A stretch of DNA of 64,000 nucleotides from assembly GCA_026545225.1 (NCBI GenBank), contig CM048847.1:6442501-6506500 (forward strand). The letters are read 5' to 3'. The translations under genes and the position numbers were made by a program. The number at the start of each line of letters is the position of its first letter. Within the stretch, counting starts at the first letter, position 1. Shown in pieces: positions 44,690-56,750 of the stretch. The notes below the pieces were generated by a model. It was not told the origin of the DNA. It saw only the letters and a list, made by a program, of their open reading frames with translations, and did no database searches. This DNA is from Cornus controversa (taxonomy: Eukaryota; Streptophyta; Magnoliopsida; Cornales; Cornaceae).

Positions 44690-45640
44690 AAAGAGTATGA
44701 ATCTAATTCTCTAATTCTTTTGCTACTTATTTGTCTGAAAAAGGCATTGTTCACCAAACATCTTGCGTTCACACTCCACAACAGAATGGTGGGGCTGAGC
44801 GTAAGAATCGTCATTTGTTGGAAGTTGCTCGAGCTCTCTTGTTTAACATGCATGTACCAAAACGTTTTTGGAGTGATGAAGTGATAACTGCATGTTATCT
44901 TATTAATAGGATGCCTTCCTATGTCCTAGATGGAGCATCTACTCACTCCATATTATTTCCTTCATCTCCTCCATTTTCCTTAACACAGAAAATCTTTGGA
45001 TGTGTCTGTTATGTTCACAAACTCGGTCCGGGCTTTGATAAGCTCGATCCTCGTGCTACAAAATGTGTCTTTATGGGTTATTCTAGAACCAAAAAAGGGG
45101 TATCGTTGTTATAGTCCGGGTCTTCGGCGGTACTTTACCAGTGCTGATGTCACCTTTGTTGAGTAAACATCATATTTTGCAGATGTCCGTTCTCCTGGTT
45201 ATTATACTCTTCAGTCATCTACCTCATACATTCCGCTGCCTGTTCCGAGTATCTTAACAGCCACACCTCATCCTCTTTCATCTTCTCGTACAGAGTCTCT
45301 GCCACCACGTTCTACAGCTACTTTACAGGTTTACACACGTCGATTGCGGCCACCGGCTCCTGTCCCTCAACCGTTCACCGTCTTCAGATACGGTTCCACC
45401 TACTGGGTCAGACTCATTGTCTATTGCTCCCCGGAAAGGTACACGTTCTTGTGTCACCAAACAGCCCATTAGTCACTTTGTTTCATTTCGTTCATTTATT
45501 TCTATTCCTAAGACAGTTAAGGATGCGCTATATGACCCGGGTTGGAGGGAAGCCATGGAACTGGAAATGGCGGCCCTACATCAGAATGGGACGTGGGATC
45601 TTGTTCCACTACCTCCTGATAAAAAGACCGTTGGCTGCAA
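44690..45640 (+). pseudogene. Ty1/copia integrase end and RT start remnant
   Basis: The plus frame 44731-45114 encodes HQTSCVHTPQQNGGAERKNR, the integrase Glu region, then RFWSDEVITACYLINRMPS and KIFGCVCYVH. After a frame change, 45417-45640 encodes the linker and RT beginning (GWREAMELEMAALHQNGTWD, LVPLPPDKKTVGCK). It stops at the second copy of the 19-base repeat, exactly where RT should continue. Confidence 0.9.
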
Positions 45641-45658
45641 GCAAGAAAACGGATGCGC
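45640..45658 (+). repeat. 19-base direct repeat at the copia break, copy 2
   Basis: agcaagaaaacggatgcgc; see 44627-44645. Confidence 0.85.
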
Positions 45659-48600
45659 TACTGGGCGATAGTACGACAGATTGACTTTGATAAGCGCACT
45701 CGCTCTAACGGCGTACCTTTACCCAATTGAACACAAAAAATCTTCTTACAACAACAAACAAAAAAACAAACAAGTAGAGAAGGAGCCCCTTACTCCATTC
45801 CTTACTGTTAGTCGGGAATGGCGGGATTTCTATCCCAACAAGCCTTTCAGGATACCACTTCGAGGTCGAAGGACACTTTGATTGTAGAACGATCTGGGGT
45901 GAGAAGCGGTACACCCAATCCCGGCCGGAACCTGACCCTGTTCGGCCCCCCTTCTGCTTGCCCACTCGGGGAGCTTGTTCGCTATAAATTCCTTTTTCTC
46001 TCAGTCTACCAGTCAAAGTGTCAATCCTCCCGCATGTCGTCCCGCTCACAAGCCAAATTAGGATTAGGCAATGCCTGAGCTAACTGAAGAATTCTTTCCG
46101 TCTAGCGCCCTTCCCGATGTAGTTGCGAAAAGGTGCCCTCATACAAAGCCCAGGGAAGAGTAATTCAATTGGTCTTTATCCCCAGGTGCGGGCCCTTACA
46201 CAGAATCAGCCACAGGCACAAATTCCACTTTTTATAGGCCTATCTTTCACAAAAGAAAGAATCCATCTTTAATTAGTGAAAAGTAGAGGGTTTTGTCACC
46301 TCTACACCTACCCGTAAACCGGGCAAGCTTCAGGCAAGCGATCAATCAAATTTACCTCTCTTCTACTGTACTGTTAGCCAACCTTGCGTCAATAGCCATG
46401 AGTTCGACTTCGAATTGAGTAGTGAGTCTACTTTCGTTCGATTAGAGTTTCGATTACAAAAGCAGGAGGTATTTATTATTTCTTCTTTCTTTTTACGGGG
46501 TTAACGGACCGGGGGATTCAACTCATTACTCCGCGAATTGCGGATATCGATTCTTTGTACGCAGGGATGTTGTGACTAAAGAATCTAAAGAATAAGGTTA
46601 GCCAAAACTACTAGTCCTTTCTTACCGGTCCAAGGCTAAGGCAGAATGCTTCAGGCCGATCAATCGCCGAAGCCGGAGGTCTTGAGACCGAGCTATACAC
46701 ACAAGCGCCAAGTTTGGTTGATTAACTGACTCTGCCGCTAGGGCCGTAGACTTATCCGTAATCTGATTTTCTTAGATGAATAAGCTAAGCTATAATTAAT
46801 ATATGATCATCGAATGTTGTATGTGTATGTCAAGTTGTGCGTTGATCACATTAGATTCAGTAGAAGGAATATGGCTAGGTTATGGGGCGAGACCGAGGGA
46901 ATAGTATCAAGCAAGAAGCAGGCTTCTGGCTAACAAATCAAAAGGGGGAAAGAGCGGAAAGGCAAATGTGGATTGACTAGCTCGACTTCCTTAATCTTTC
47001 CTCACTTGCTGTCCTCCCCAAGCTTGACTCGCTTTCAAAAGTGTGACATTCAATGAAGCCAGAGAATGTTCGCCTTTTGATTGAGTTTCCGAACGAAGTG
47101 GTTGGCCGACGAATGTGTGGAGCCTGATAGCTCACTCAAGTGTGGGTGGACCACCTTACCGGGTGAGAAGTCAGGTTTAGTATCCTAAACTGAAATAAGT
47201 CGACTCTCGTTCGGGCTACTGAAATGAACCAAAGGCTGTTGACTCCAAAGACCGAGGTTTGGTTTTGATTCCTGAAGAGCACCCTGCACCCTAGCTCATA
47301 AAGGTGACAAAGGTTAATCGACTAGAAGGGTGGGTCGATAAGACGACAGAGAAGATAGCTCACCTAGTACTACTTTTCTCGAAGGAGTGAGAGAAAAGGA
47401 AGGCGGAAGCTGTCGTTACCTGGGCAGTTTGAATGGACAGAAAGGAGCTCCTTGAAGCTTACTAATAGGGGGGTTTAAGGGGGGTGTTGTCTTTGTTCGT
47501 TCGTTCGCCGTTGGGGCTAGAGAAAATCCCAGTTTCGAATCGCACTAAGCCCAAGTAGAGCTAACGAGAGGCGCCTTGGCCCATGAAGGAAAAGCTCAAG
47601 CTGTCTCTCCTTGCTCTGGTAGCTCAAAGCCCACCGGTACTGTCGACCCGCAGCTTACTTACAAAAGAAAAAAGGGCAGGATTTGATTCAGAAACTAAGC
47701 TCGCAGGATCTAAAGTGGAGTCTCGCTACAAGTCGAGCTTGAAATGGAAAGTCCAATGGAGAAAGTCTCGCTCGCTTAGACAGGAGCGATATACGCAGGT
47801 CTTGTCTTGTTCTCTTTTCACCTTTCTAACTCCTCCTGCCAAAGGTGCGATGGGTTCGGGTGGCCTAACGAGATTAGCATAGCAGGTCTTTTTCATATGA
47901 ACGGGAAAGAAGAGGCTGGGCTTAGGAGTACTTAAGAGCAAAAACCAAGCTGCGATAGAAGTTAGGAGCTCGGCTTTATCCTATTTTTATTCGGGTTGAT
48001 TTGATCAGGAAGGAAGGGATTTCTCCTAACAATAGGAGATAGACAGATCAGATATAGAGCACTAACACAGTCAATCCAGGGTGAATCTCATTGTGCATCT
48101 ACTTCCGCTCATCGAAAGTCTACCTCCGACTGAATCAATATCTCGTTTTCCCTTTGCTGCCACGGAGAGCGATGCTCCGCCTCTTTCTTAAACAGCTCTC
48201 GCTCATTCATTTCACTGAACCTGAACCCTTCCATCAAGAAGACAAGCGGGGCGATCAGTGGGATCCCGTTTTCTTTGTCTGTTAAGCCTCACAGCTATGG
48301 TTTTTCTTCTTTTGTCGAATCCGAGTTCTTCATGCCATGAAGACCAGCCAAGCCGAACTAAAGCTCCACAACCCGTTCTTCCCGTTCAACCCTTCTCGTC
48401 CTTACTTTGCTTTCAATGGACCCCATCTGTATCCTTCCCAGCGACCCTGCTTGTGTCGACCAGCCAAGCAGATGTGATTCTGTCTCTTCCTTTCCTATTA
48501 TCACTGACATTAAGGTTTACTCTCTCTCCTTGCTCGTTTCACTCCTTTCCGTGAAGAGCACACTAGGCACCAAGTCGCAGTGACAACGCCTTCCGGCGGT

Positions 48601-50916
48601 AGTCCTCCGGTAATCAAGCAAAAACAAACATGCATTCATCGGAGGGAGCGTGGATTGTTTTCAAGTCAGGCAGATAGGTGCTCCTTTAAGACCATTGATT
48701 GTCGCTCTTTGAACAGGCAGAGACGAACACACAATTCCAACGGCAGCAGGAGGAGGAAAGACTTTCGAACCCGACACATCCACTGCACGATCCTTTTGAG
48801 CCGTAGTTCCGGGATTGGATTGCAAAGGGAGCGGGAATGCTTTGAAGCTCAACGAAGTCAAAGCCCGTTCACCGTTGACCTAGGAACGATCCATGGAGTT
48901 CTCTCTGTCCTCCCTTTGCTTGAACTGGACTTTTCCGAAAAGGTGCTTTGCACTATATGCTGGCTCACCCGGTCAAGCTCTTGGCTAAAAAAGATTCTCA
49001 GACACTCCTCAGGCTACTGAACTGAACTTTCAATAGCGTTTGCGTGAGCTATCGCTTACTCAACTTGCACAAAGCTACTGAAGTCGCTTTGCCTTCGCTA
49101 CAATTTCCTGCGAAACTTGACTGACCTCTTAGGGCCTTTCATGCTCTCCATAGACATAGAAAGAAGCACAAGCCTCACACCGGATTCAGGCTCTTTAAAA
49201 GGTCCTGTCACTTTCCTGTCCCTATCTAGTCCACCAGCCAAGCCCAGTTCACCAGTCGATCCAACTTTGAAGTCGGAGAAAGCTTTTTGTTAACAAGTCG
49301 GAGTTCGCCTGCCGCTTTCTATCTGTCTAAGTAAGTCGAACGAAGCCGTTAAAGGAGCGTTTGGAAAGAGCACCAAGGAGGAGGAAGCGAAGCTGACAGC
49401 CTTATATTAAGTATTAAGATATTTATTCTTTATCAACAGCAGCTCGTCGGGTTAGCTACCAGATAGAATACATTATCTTCTGGACGGGCTTACTATACCC
49501 CTCAAGGAAGAAGCTCTTAGGCCTTACTAAACTAAGAGTGCAGGAACGAAGTCAAGCTAATAGGAGAGGTAGGCCCGGATCCCCCTTGTCTTGAATGCCG
49601 GGCAGGGGAAGCTACATGCCTGAAAGAGCTACCAGGGCAGGGAAGGTCCTACGCTTCTTACCTCTGACTCTCTTTATGATTCTGTACTAGCTGCCTCTAA
49701 AACTACTAAAACTACAGGAGCTACCGGTTATACATCCAGAAAGAACCGTGGCCACATCTGACTGCCCAATAGAAGAAAGCTACAAGACATTTGGTTCTAA
49801 TCTATCCTTCTCTTCTAGAACCTTTGTGAAACCTTGGAAAGACCTTGAAAGCCAGTAGGAACTAGCAAATAGAACAAGCTTAGAGGACTTATCCCACTCA
49901 CAGCACAGTAAGGAAGAGAAGAGACAGACTATTGCCAAAGGAAAAGCTGGCTGCTTGCAGGAAGGAACGGGTAAAGAGAAAGAAGATTCGTTTCCTACTA
50001 CTTTTAAGCTCACAATCTGAAACCTATGGTACTTGTTTGAAGTTCGGGATCAAGATTGTTCACCCGCGTTTCGCCGGGGAAACCTGTTGACTGGTCAAGC
50101 GTACGATCCGAGCAAGGTACTTTCTTATTTCTCTTTCTTCGCTTGGAGCAACCCTTTTGGGTTTCCATGGATTGATAAATGGGTCGGGTGGACGCAACTT
50201 CTTTGTCTTTTGTACGCCCTTCCCTTATAAAAAAGTATGGACTTTCAGGCCCATACCTTCAAAACTAAAGCTTGGTGGAAAACTACCACATTTACATAAT
50301 GGTTCCTGCTTTCCCATTTCCCTATTAGTATTTGATTAGCAAACCAAGAGCTCCTTCGGACCCTTCCCTTATATAAAATAGGAAATAGTAGTCTTACGTT
50401 CTTCTTTCTGCCAAGTGCTGAGAGATCTACTTGAAAGATCCAACCCCAAAAGTGCTCATTGAGTTGAGTATCTCTTGAGATCCGGGTGCGCAAGTACAGG
50501 ATATCCTAACATGTGAACACCTGTGAACGTCCTTATGTCATGCCAGAGGGGAAGACGGCTCTAAGCTTTTGCGATAGTCATCCCCATGGTGAGGTGAGTT
50601 GCCGGCTCACACGGGTCCTTCACCCCCAAAAGGAAGAAGAATACAATCGGTTGGTTCATGAGCTGGGCCAGCAACCCACAGTATAGTATATCGATATGCG
50701 TAATTCATTAATTATTTGAGGGCACTTGGGATATCATAAAGAGAGTTCTATCCTGTCACTGGCCTCCCATAAGTGACATCGTTCCAGCAGGAGGAAATGA
50801 AATTGGCGGATGAACAAACATAGAGTGAGTAATGTTGTCCGATCTTTCAGACAGATACGACCCTCCAGAGGTGCCTCGGCTCTTCGGGATGCCCCGGTTA
50901 CAGTCCTGCATCCTCT
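45659..50916. other. Long spacer without recognised genes
   Basis: About 5.3 kb of mitochondrial-style DNA. Open frames such as 47583-47882 and 48580-49020 have no recognised motif. No tRNA or rRNA signature seen. Confidence 0.5.
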
Positions 50917-51552
50917 CTAAATTTCAGAGCTTGGAAAGGAGGATGACCTCATTGCATTGAGTCGGGCAGACAGATGGACACTTGCGTAGGTAGATGAAAA
51001 GGAAAAGGATTCAAAGCCAGAGCGGGCTCTGGTGGGCTGGTGGGGTGGCACTGGTGTGACGGGATCTTCCTCGGTGACCAAGACGCATACGCTTAGCTCT
51101 CCAGCAAATAGCTCGGACAGGTACTCCAGCTCGTCGTCTGGCTCTTTCTCAACCGGCTCGGGTTGCATGATCTCTACGGGACATGGGAAAGTTATTCTGA
51201 TGTGTGGGATTACCATGGCTCCTCCTGACGGCTCTCTTCCTTCCAGCCTAGCAATCCTCTTCTCTCTTCGGTCTTACATTAGCTTCTTTCTCTCTGCCCT
51301 GGTTGGTGTGAATCCCAAGCCATAACCTTCCTTGTTGTCCTTCGGTTCCAGGGGGCTTTTGATGCCTTGTCCACATGTACCAAGCCCTTGCCCTGGCTTG
51401 TATCCACACTTCACCATTTCCTTGGCCATCGAGACAACGGCTCTAGGCAGGCTAGGCTCAACAGCTGCTACTTGGTGCACAACTGAGACAAAGTCAAACG
51501 AGTGGAAGGATGACTCTTGTACGGCACTGGCACCAATGTAGGGGATGGACAA
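50917..51552 (-). pseudogene. Ty3/gypsy pol fragment with G-patch
   Basis: The minus frame 51552-51274 encodes VVSMAKEMVKCGYKPGQGLG, then LEPKDNKEGYGLGFTPTRAE: the G-patch (Gly-rich, RNA-binding) found between protease and RT in many plant gypsy elements. After a stop at 51274 the frame picks up at 51216 with an acidic linker (EPVEKEPDDELEYLSELFAG). Protease and RT are absent. Confidence 0.75.
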
Positions 51553-52900
51553 GTCCTTCTGTATCGGGATTTCCTCTTGATGCGGTAGAAGAGGTCTAGT
51601 CTAGGTAATTTCTTTTGCTAGAGAATATGTTGTTGTCGGCATAACCGATTTAGCTCAAAAGGGAGTTCAGTCACTTCCGGATCCGGATTCAATGATTGTT
51701 GAGTGAACGAAGCCAAGTCAGTAGCCAACCGCTTGAGAGATGCGAAACCTTAAGTGGCCAAGAAAGGGATGAGTGCCGCTTAACTGATACTGATTTAGGA
51801 CTGAAAGAAGGCTGAACATGGATCCGTACGGGGAGAAGAGAATCTAGGCTCTCTAAACTAGACCGATTGGACAGCTTTCAAAGGCGTAAATAGCTCTATT
51901 TGACCTAGTTTCAAAGGCTTGATTGCCCCTTGGGAGAAGTGGAATCAGGGCAGAGGGCCTATTTGTATTTGATTTGAACTAATTCGAATCTCGTGACCCA
52001 TGATCCTTAGGAAGGGAAGAAGGGCTCGATCCCAGACCAGGCTCCGCTCAAGTCGATGGATGACTATCACTTACTCTTTTCCCTACGACCGAGTGAGCGG
52101 CTGTTCTTGAATCAGTTGCATTTGATTTGGGAAGGTGTGGCGGTATTAAAAGTAGTTCCGGAGAAAGGCTAAATGGATTTAGGAGCGAAATAAGCCGGCT
52201 ATCCCCTTATTAATAGACGCTGGCCCCGGCACCGGCTCAGGCAAAATAAAAGTAGCAGCAATCAAGATACCGGGCTCAAGGCTAGATAGAAGATAGGCTA
52301 TTCCTCTTACCGGTTGAAAAAAGATATTACAGAAGAAGAGTCCTTAAGGCCTCCCAAAAAGATAGAAGTCTCCGATAAACAGTCCTTACGCCGACATTAG
52401 CAGTAGCGCTAGTAAGGCCGACAAATACAAAGAGTGAAGGTGCGACAGCGCTTTTTTAAGCCCAAAGGCTAGTTCAGTCACTTCCGGATGAATAAGAGTT
52501 CTCTTTCTCGATCGAAAGAACCTTCATCGAATGGCCTAAGAAGAATCGAATCATCGCCCGAAAGAAAGGGCCTTAATTAAGGCTTTCTTTCCTAGATGGA
52601 GAGAATCCGCAAGTAGGAATAAGAGCATTGGGGAGGGGCCTATCTGCAGTTGTCGACTCTGAACGAATGGTTTTATGTGAAGAAGAGGTGGTAGAGAGTA
52701 GAGAATAGAATAGGCTGTGATGCCAGAAGAAGGGGAGAGAGATTTGCACTCTTGAGAGATCCTTTGAATACGACCAGGGGGATAGAAGATAAGGTAGGCT
52801 AAGCCGGAAAGGGAGAGAGTGGAGTTAGATCCGATGCCATGGATTCTGTTGGAGGAAGATCCGCAGGAGAGAGAATTGCTTTTGTTGAAGAAGCTTAAAT
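51553..52900. other. Mitochondrial-style spacer up to the junction
   Basis: No gene recognised. The phrase cagtcacttccggat occurs at about 51,669 and again at 52,474. Confidence 0.5.
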
Positions 52901-53657
52901 AAGCTCTTGCTCACGAATCCCTTTCAGGTGCAGATGAATATGCTGTTTAGCTTGGGACAAATGGCTTGTCCTCACTCATTTTTCTTTATTATTTTTATTG
53001 CTTATATTGTTTGTGCATTTTTAAATTAGCATTTGCATAAGATACTTAAGGGCAAGCACCTCAACAAGATACGGTCGGGATTTCATCACCTGTTTCCGTG
53101 GCCCACAAATCATAAAATTCGAGCATTTGTCAAAGTCCAAGCCTAATTTAATTTAAAATCAATTAGACATTGGCCATAGGGTGTACACAAAGCTTGTAGG
53201 ACCCTCTTGGAAAGAGTTAACTCTTGGTAACTCCAGTGAGCACCTTCCAACTTTACAATGTTTAGGAAAAGTTCTGTCTAAGGAGTGTGGACGTACCGTC
53301 ATTAAGCAGGCCACGTGCCTCTCCACAGTTTCCTGGGAACTCTCCTCGTTGTGTTGTTGGTAGGCCTTAACTGGTAATCTTCTAGTTAATCTGAAAGAGA
53401 GTAGAAGCTGTCTAATTAGGAGAGAATTAATTTTGGAGACCATCCAATTAATTTTCTACAATATTAGATTTAAAAATTCATCACCCTTGAATTTAAGCTC
53501 AAGATAAAAGGCCAAATTTTTTGTGTGGTTTGTGTGTTCAATCCTGTGTTTAGCCCATCTTCTAGGATCTAATTAGTTAGGTTTTTCTTCCCTTAAAAAA
53601 AAAAATTTAAAAAACAAAAAAAAAAAAAAAAAAAAAAAATTAGTTGTGTATTAGTTT

Positions 53658-56600
53658 ATGCCCAAGTGGTTGCGGGTTAACAAACGGTTAGTTCGGTCTT
53701 CTAGTGATCTATCAATTCCTGATTTAGAGAAGACTCCTCTCACTCTCTCACTTTCTTCAACCACCACTCATAATCCAATGGCTGCACCTCGGACTTTAAA
53801 TGAGTACTTTGCACCCATCACAGCCAACCCACCTAATTGTATTTTTCTCCCAGAGAACAATGCGGCCCAATTTGAGATTAGGCCCGCTACAATCAATTTG
53901 TTACCCAAATTTCATGGGTTTGAAAGTGAGCAACCTTATATCCATTTAAGCAAATTTTTAACAATTTGCAACACTTTCAAAAATCAGAATTTGGATGCCG
54001 AGGGTATCAAATTGCGTCTTTTTCCTTTATCCCTAGAAGATAAGGCTGCCTCATGGCTCAACTCCATTCCTCCAAATTCAATTGAATCATGGGATGCACT
54101 TGCAAAGAAGTTTATGAACAAATTTTATCCTATGCAAAAGACCGAGTCAATGAGAGATGCCATAAGCACTTTTAGAGGGAAAAATGAGGAACAATTCCAC
54201 CACACTTGGGAGCGTTTTCATGATTTGCTTCTCAAATGCCCACACCATGGCTTTGATAAAGCACAGTTAGTTCAATTTTTCTATAAGGGACTTTCACCTA
54301 TGAATCGAACCATGCTCGAGTCTATGCACCAAGGTAAGTTCAAGAACCAAACCCCTGATCAAGCCTATCAATTTTTAGAAGAACTAGCTGAGAATGCCCA
54401 AAATTGGAATTGGAATAATTGTGATGATGAATTTTCTAGGAATGACCAATCCCATAGAAAATCTGGTATGTATGAGATCAAGCCTGAAAATGAACTCAAA
54501 TCTGTGATGCAAAGTCTAGCCGATGGTGTGAAAGACTTGAGTCGAAAGTTCGATGCTTTTACACTCATGTCCACAAGTGCACAATGCAATATGTGTTCTA
54601 GTTCATCCCATCCCACTGATGCGTGTCCGGTCTATTGTACATCTGAACCTTCGGATGCACAAGTGTGTGCTTTTAATACCTATAAAAGACCGACAGCTAA
54701 TACCTTCAGCCAGACTTACCATCCTGATACTCGAAATCATCCTAACTTTTCATACCGACAAAATTTTCCTGCACAATACTTAGGTGGTCAACCTAGTTCT
54801 CAAGGTAACTCCAATAGGCCACCACAACCTCAAGGACCTCTTGTTCCTCAAGGTCAATTCCCATTGACCAATCAGTTCAGTCACAATAAAGATCTCGCAC
54901 TTGATCCCATGAGCAATTATGTTGCTCCTGTCTCACAAAACCAACATATTTCCAACTATGATGACACTCTGAAAATGCTTGCCCTTAATCTAGATCAAAC
55001 TAATAAGCAATCCAATCAGAGATTTCAAAAGTTAGAGAGTAACTTTGACCTATTGACTCAGAACCAATTGCAATTTCAACAGTCAATCCAAAATCAATTG
55101 AGTCAACTTACTTCTGTTCTAACTGAAAGACAGAGGGGTACCTTGCCTAGCCAACCTGAAATCAATCCTAAAAACAAAGGGGTTAATCTCATAGAATCTT
55201 CTTCTGCCACTGACCAATCAAATGGCCATGTGAATTCCATCACAACACTTCGGTCAGGAAAGCAAATAGATAATAAGGTTGAGCTACCCACTCAAGATGA
55301 GACTGCACCATTTGAGTCTCCCCCATCCAACTCTCCCAGAGCCAAGAAAGCCCATAGTCCTCAGACTGACACTACCACTCTTAAGCCGTATGCTCCACCT
55401 GCACCCTTTCCTTCTAGACTAGTCAATAATAAAAAGGATTCGCAATACAGTGAGATCTTAGAGATTTTTCAGAATCTCCAGATTAATATTCCATTTCTCA
55501 CTGCCATTAAGCAAATCCCTTCTTATGCAAAGTTTATTAAGGACTTAGTCAAGAGGAAAACCAATATCCCAAAGGAAGCCTTCATAGCCCAACATTGCTC
55601 TTCTTTCCTACAAAACCAAGCCGTGGTCAAACATAAAGATCCTGGCAGTCCGACTGTCCTTTGTAGGATAGGGAAAAATTTTGTTGATCAGGCCTTGTTG
55701 GATCTAGGTGCTAGTGTGAACTTGTTACCTTATTCAGTCTACCAAGAGTTAGGGTTGAATAATTTGAGGAAAACTGATGTTAGAATTCAATTAGCTGATC
55801 GATCAGTTAAGATTCCAAGGGGTATAATTGAGGATGTAATTGTTAAAGTGGCTGATTTTTATTACCCTGTAGATTTCATAGTGCTAGATACCCAACCCAC
55901 TCAAGGTAAACAAATTCCAATCATTTTAGGTCGACCATTCTTAGCTACAGCCAATGCATTGATCAATTGTAGGAATGGTAACATGACCTTGACCTTTGGT
56001 AACATGAAAGTGGAAGTCAATGTGTTTAGTTTGATGAAACAATCCCCCGACTCAAATTCCTTTGAAGATGTTTGTCTTATTGAGTCGTTGACCGCACACA
56101 CTTTTGAGCATTCCTACCCTGAGGATCCACTCCAACAGTGTTTAGCCCATTTTAGTGCTGATTTCGATGAGGATAACTATATTAGTGAAGTCAATGCTTT
56201 GCTAGATTCCACTCCAATCTCTGACACACCAAAATATAGGTCCCAATTTGAACCATTGTCTTTGCCGAATGCCACTGCATCTGAAAATGTCAAGAAGCCT
56301 CCTAGAGTTGAATTAAAGCCTCTACCTGCGACTTTAAAATATTTATACCTAGGTGAGTCTGACACATTTCCCGTGGTGATAGCTTCTGATTTAACTGAGG
56401 ATCAGGAAAACCAATTAATTAAGGTTCTTAGGGCAAATAAGGAAGCAATAGGTTGGTCAATTGATCACATCAAAAGTATTAGTCCTTTGGTGGTCCAACA
56501 TCGCATTCACTTAGAGGACGATGCTAAAACCTGTCGACAACCTCAGAGGAGACTTAACCCCAATTTAAAGGAAGTTGTTCGTGCTGAAGTTATCAAACTT

Positions 56601-56750
56601 CTAGATGCCAATATCATCTATCCCATCTCTGATAGCCAGTGGGTAAGTCCAATCCAAGTTGTCCCTAAGAAGTCTGGCATCACTGTTGTTGCCAATGACA
56701 ATAATGAGTTGGTTCCTACTCGTGTCCAAACTGGATGGCGAGTTGTATAG
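53658..56750 (+). CDS. Gag, protease and start of RT of the Athila-like element
   Basis: 1030 codons. Gag runs from about residue 40, with the core [20 protein letters not shown] to [23 protein letters not shown]2CX4HX4C zinc knuckle lies near residue 310 ([14 protein letters not shown]). A Gln/Asn-rich middle follows. The protease has active-site [10 protein letters not shown] near residue 682 in place of the usual D-S/T-G, a variant known in this lineage. The RT N-terminus starts about residue 970 ([20 protein letters not shown]). The frame ends at 56750 just after GWRVV because one base is missing near 56,744; the rest of pol continues at once in the next frame. Met42 ([14 protein letters not shown]) is another plausible start. 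A long A-rich tract lies just upstream (53,597-53,639). Confidence 0.9.
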   Translation: MPKWLRVNKRLVRSSSDLSIPDLEKTPLTLSLSSTTTHNPMAAPRTLNEYFAPITANPPNCIFLPENNAAQFEIRPATINLLPKFHGFESEQPYIHLSKFLTICNTFKNQNLDAEGIKLRLFPLSLEDKAASWLNSIPPNSIESWDALAKKFMNKFYPMQKTESMRDAISTFRGKNEEQFHHTWERFHDLLLKCPHHGFDKAQLVQFFYKGLSPMNRTMLESMHQGKFKNQTPDQAYQFLEELAENAQNWNWNNCDDEFSRNDQSHRKSGMYEIKPENELKSVMQSLADGVKDLSRKFDAFTLMSTSAQCNMCSSSSHPTDACPVYCTSEPSDAQVCAFNTYKRPTANTFSQTYHPDTRNHPNFSYRQNFPAQYLGGQPSSQGNSNRPPQPQGPLVPQGQFPLTNQFSHNKDLALDPMSNYVAPVSQNQHISNYDDTLKMLALNLDQTNKQSNQRFQKLESNFDLLTQNQLQFQQSIQNQLSQLTSVLTERQRGTLPSQPEINPKNKGVNLIESSSATDQSNGHVNSITTLRSGKQIDNKVELPTQDETAPFESPPSNSPRAKKAHSPQTDTTTLKPYAPPAPFPSRLVNNKKDSQYSEILEIFQNLQINIPFLTAIKQIPSYAKFIKDLVKRKTNIPKEAFIAQHCSSFLQNQAVVKHKDPGSPTVLCRIGKNFVDQALLDLGASVNLLPYSVYQELGLNNLRKTDVRIQLADRSVKIPRGIIEDVIVKVADFYYPVDFIVLDTQPTQGKQIPIILGRPFLATANALINCRNGNMTLTFGNMKVEVNVFSLMKQSPDSNSFEDVCLIESLTAHTFEHSYPEDPLQQCLAHFSADFDEDNYISEVNALLDSTPISDTPKYRSQFEPLSLPNATASENVKKPPRVELKPLPATLKYLYLGESDTFPVVIASDLTEDQENQLIKVLRANKEAIGWSIDHIKSISPLVVQHRIHLEDDAKTCRQPQRRLNPNLKEVVRAEVIKLLDANIIYPISDSQWVSPIQVVPKKSGITVVANDNNELVPTRVQTGWRVV

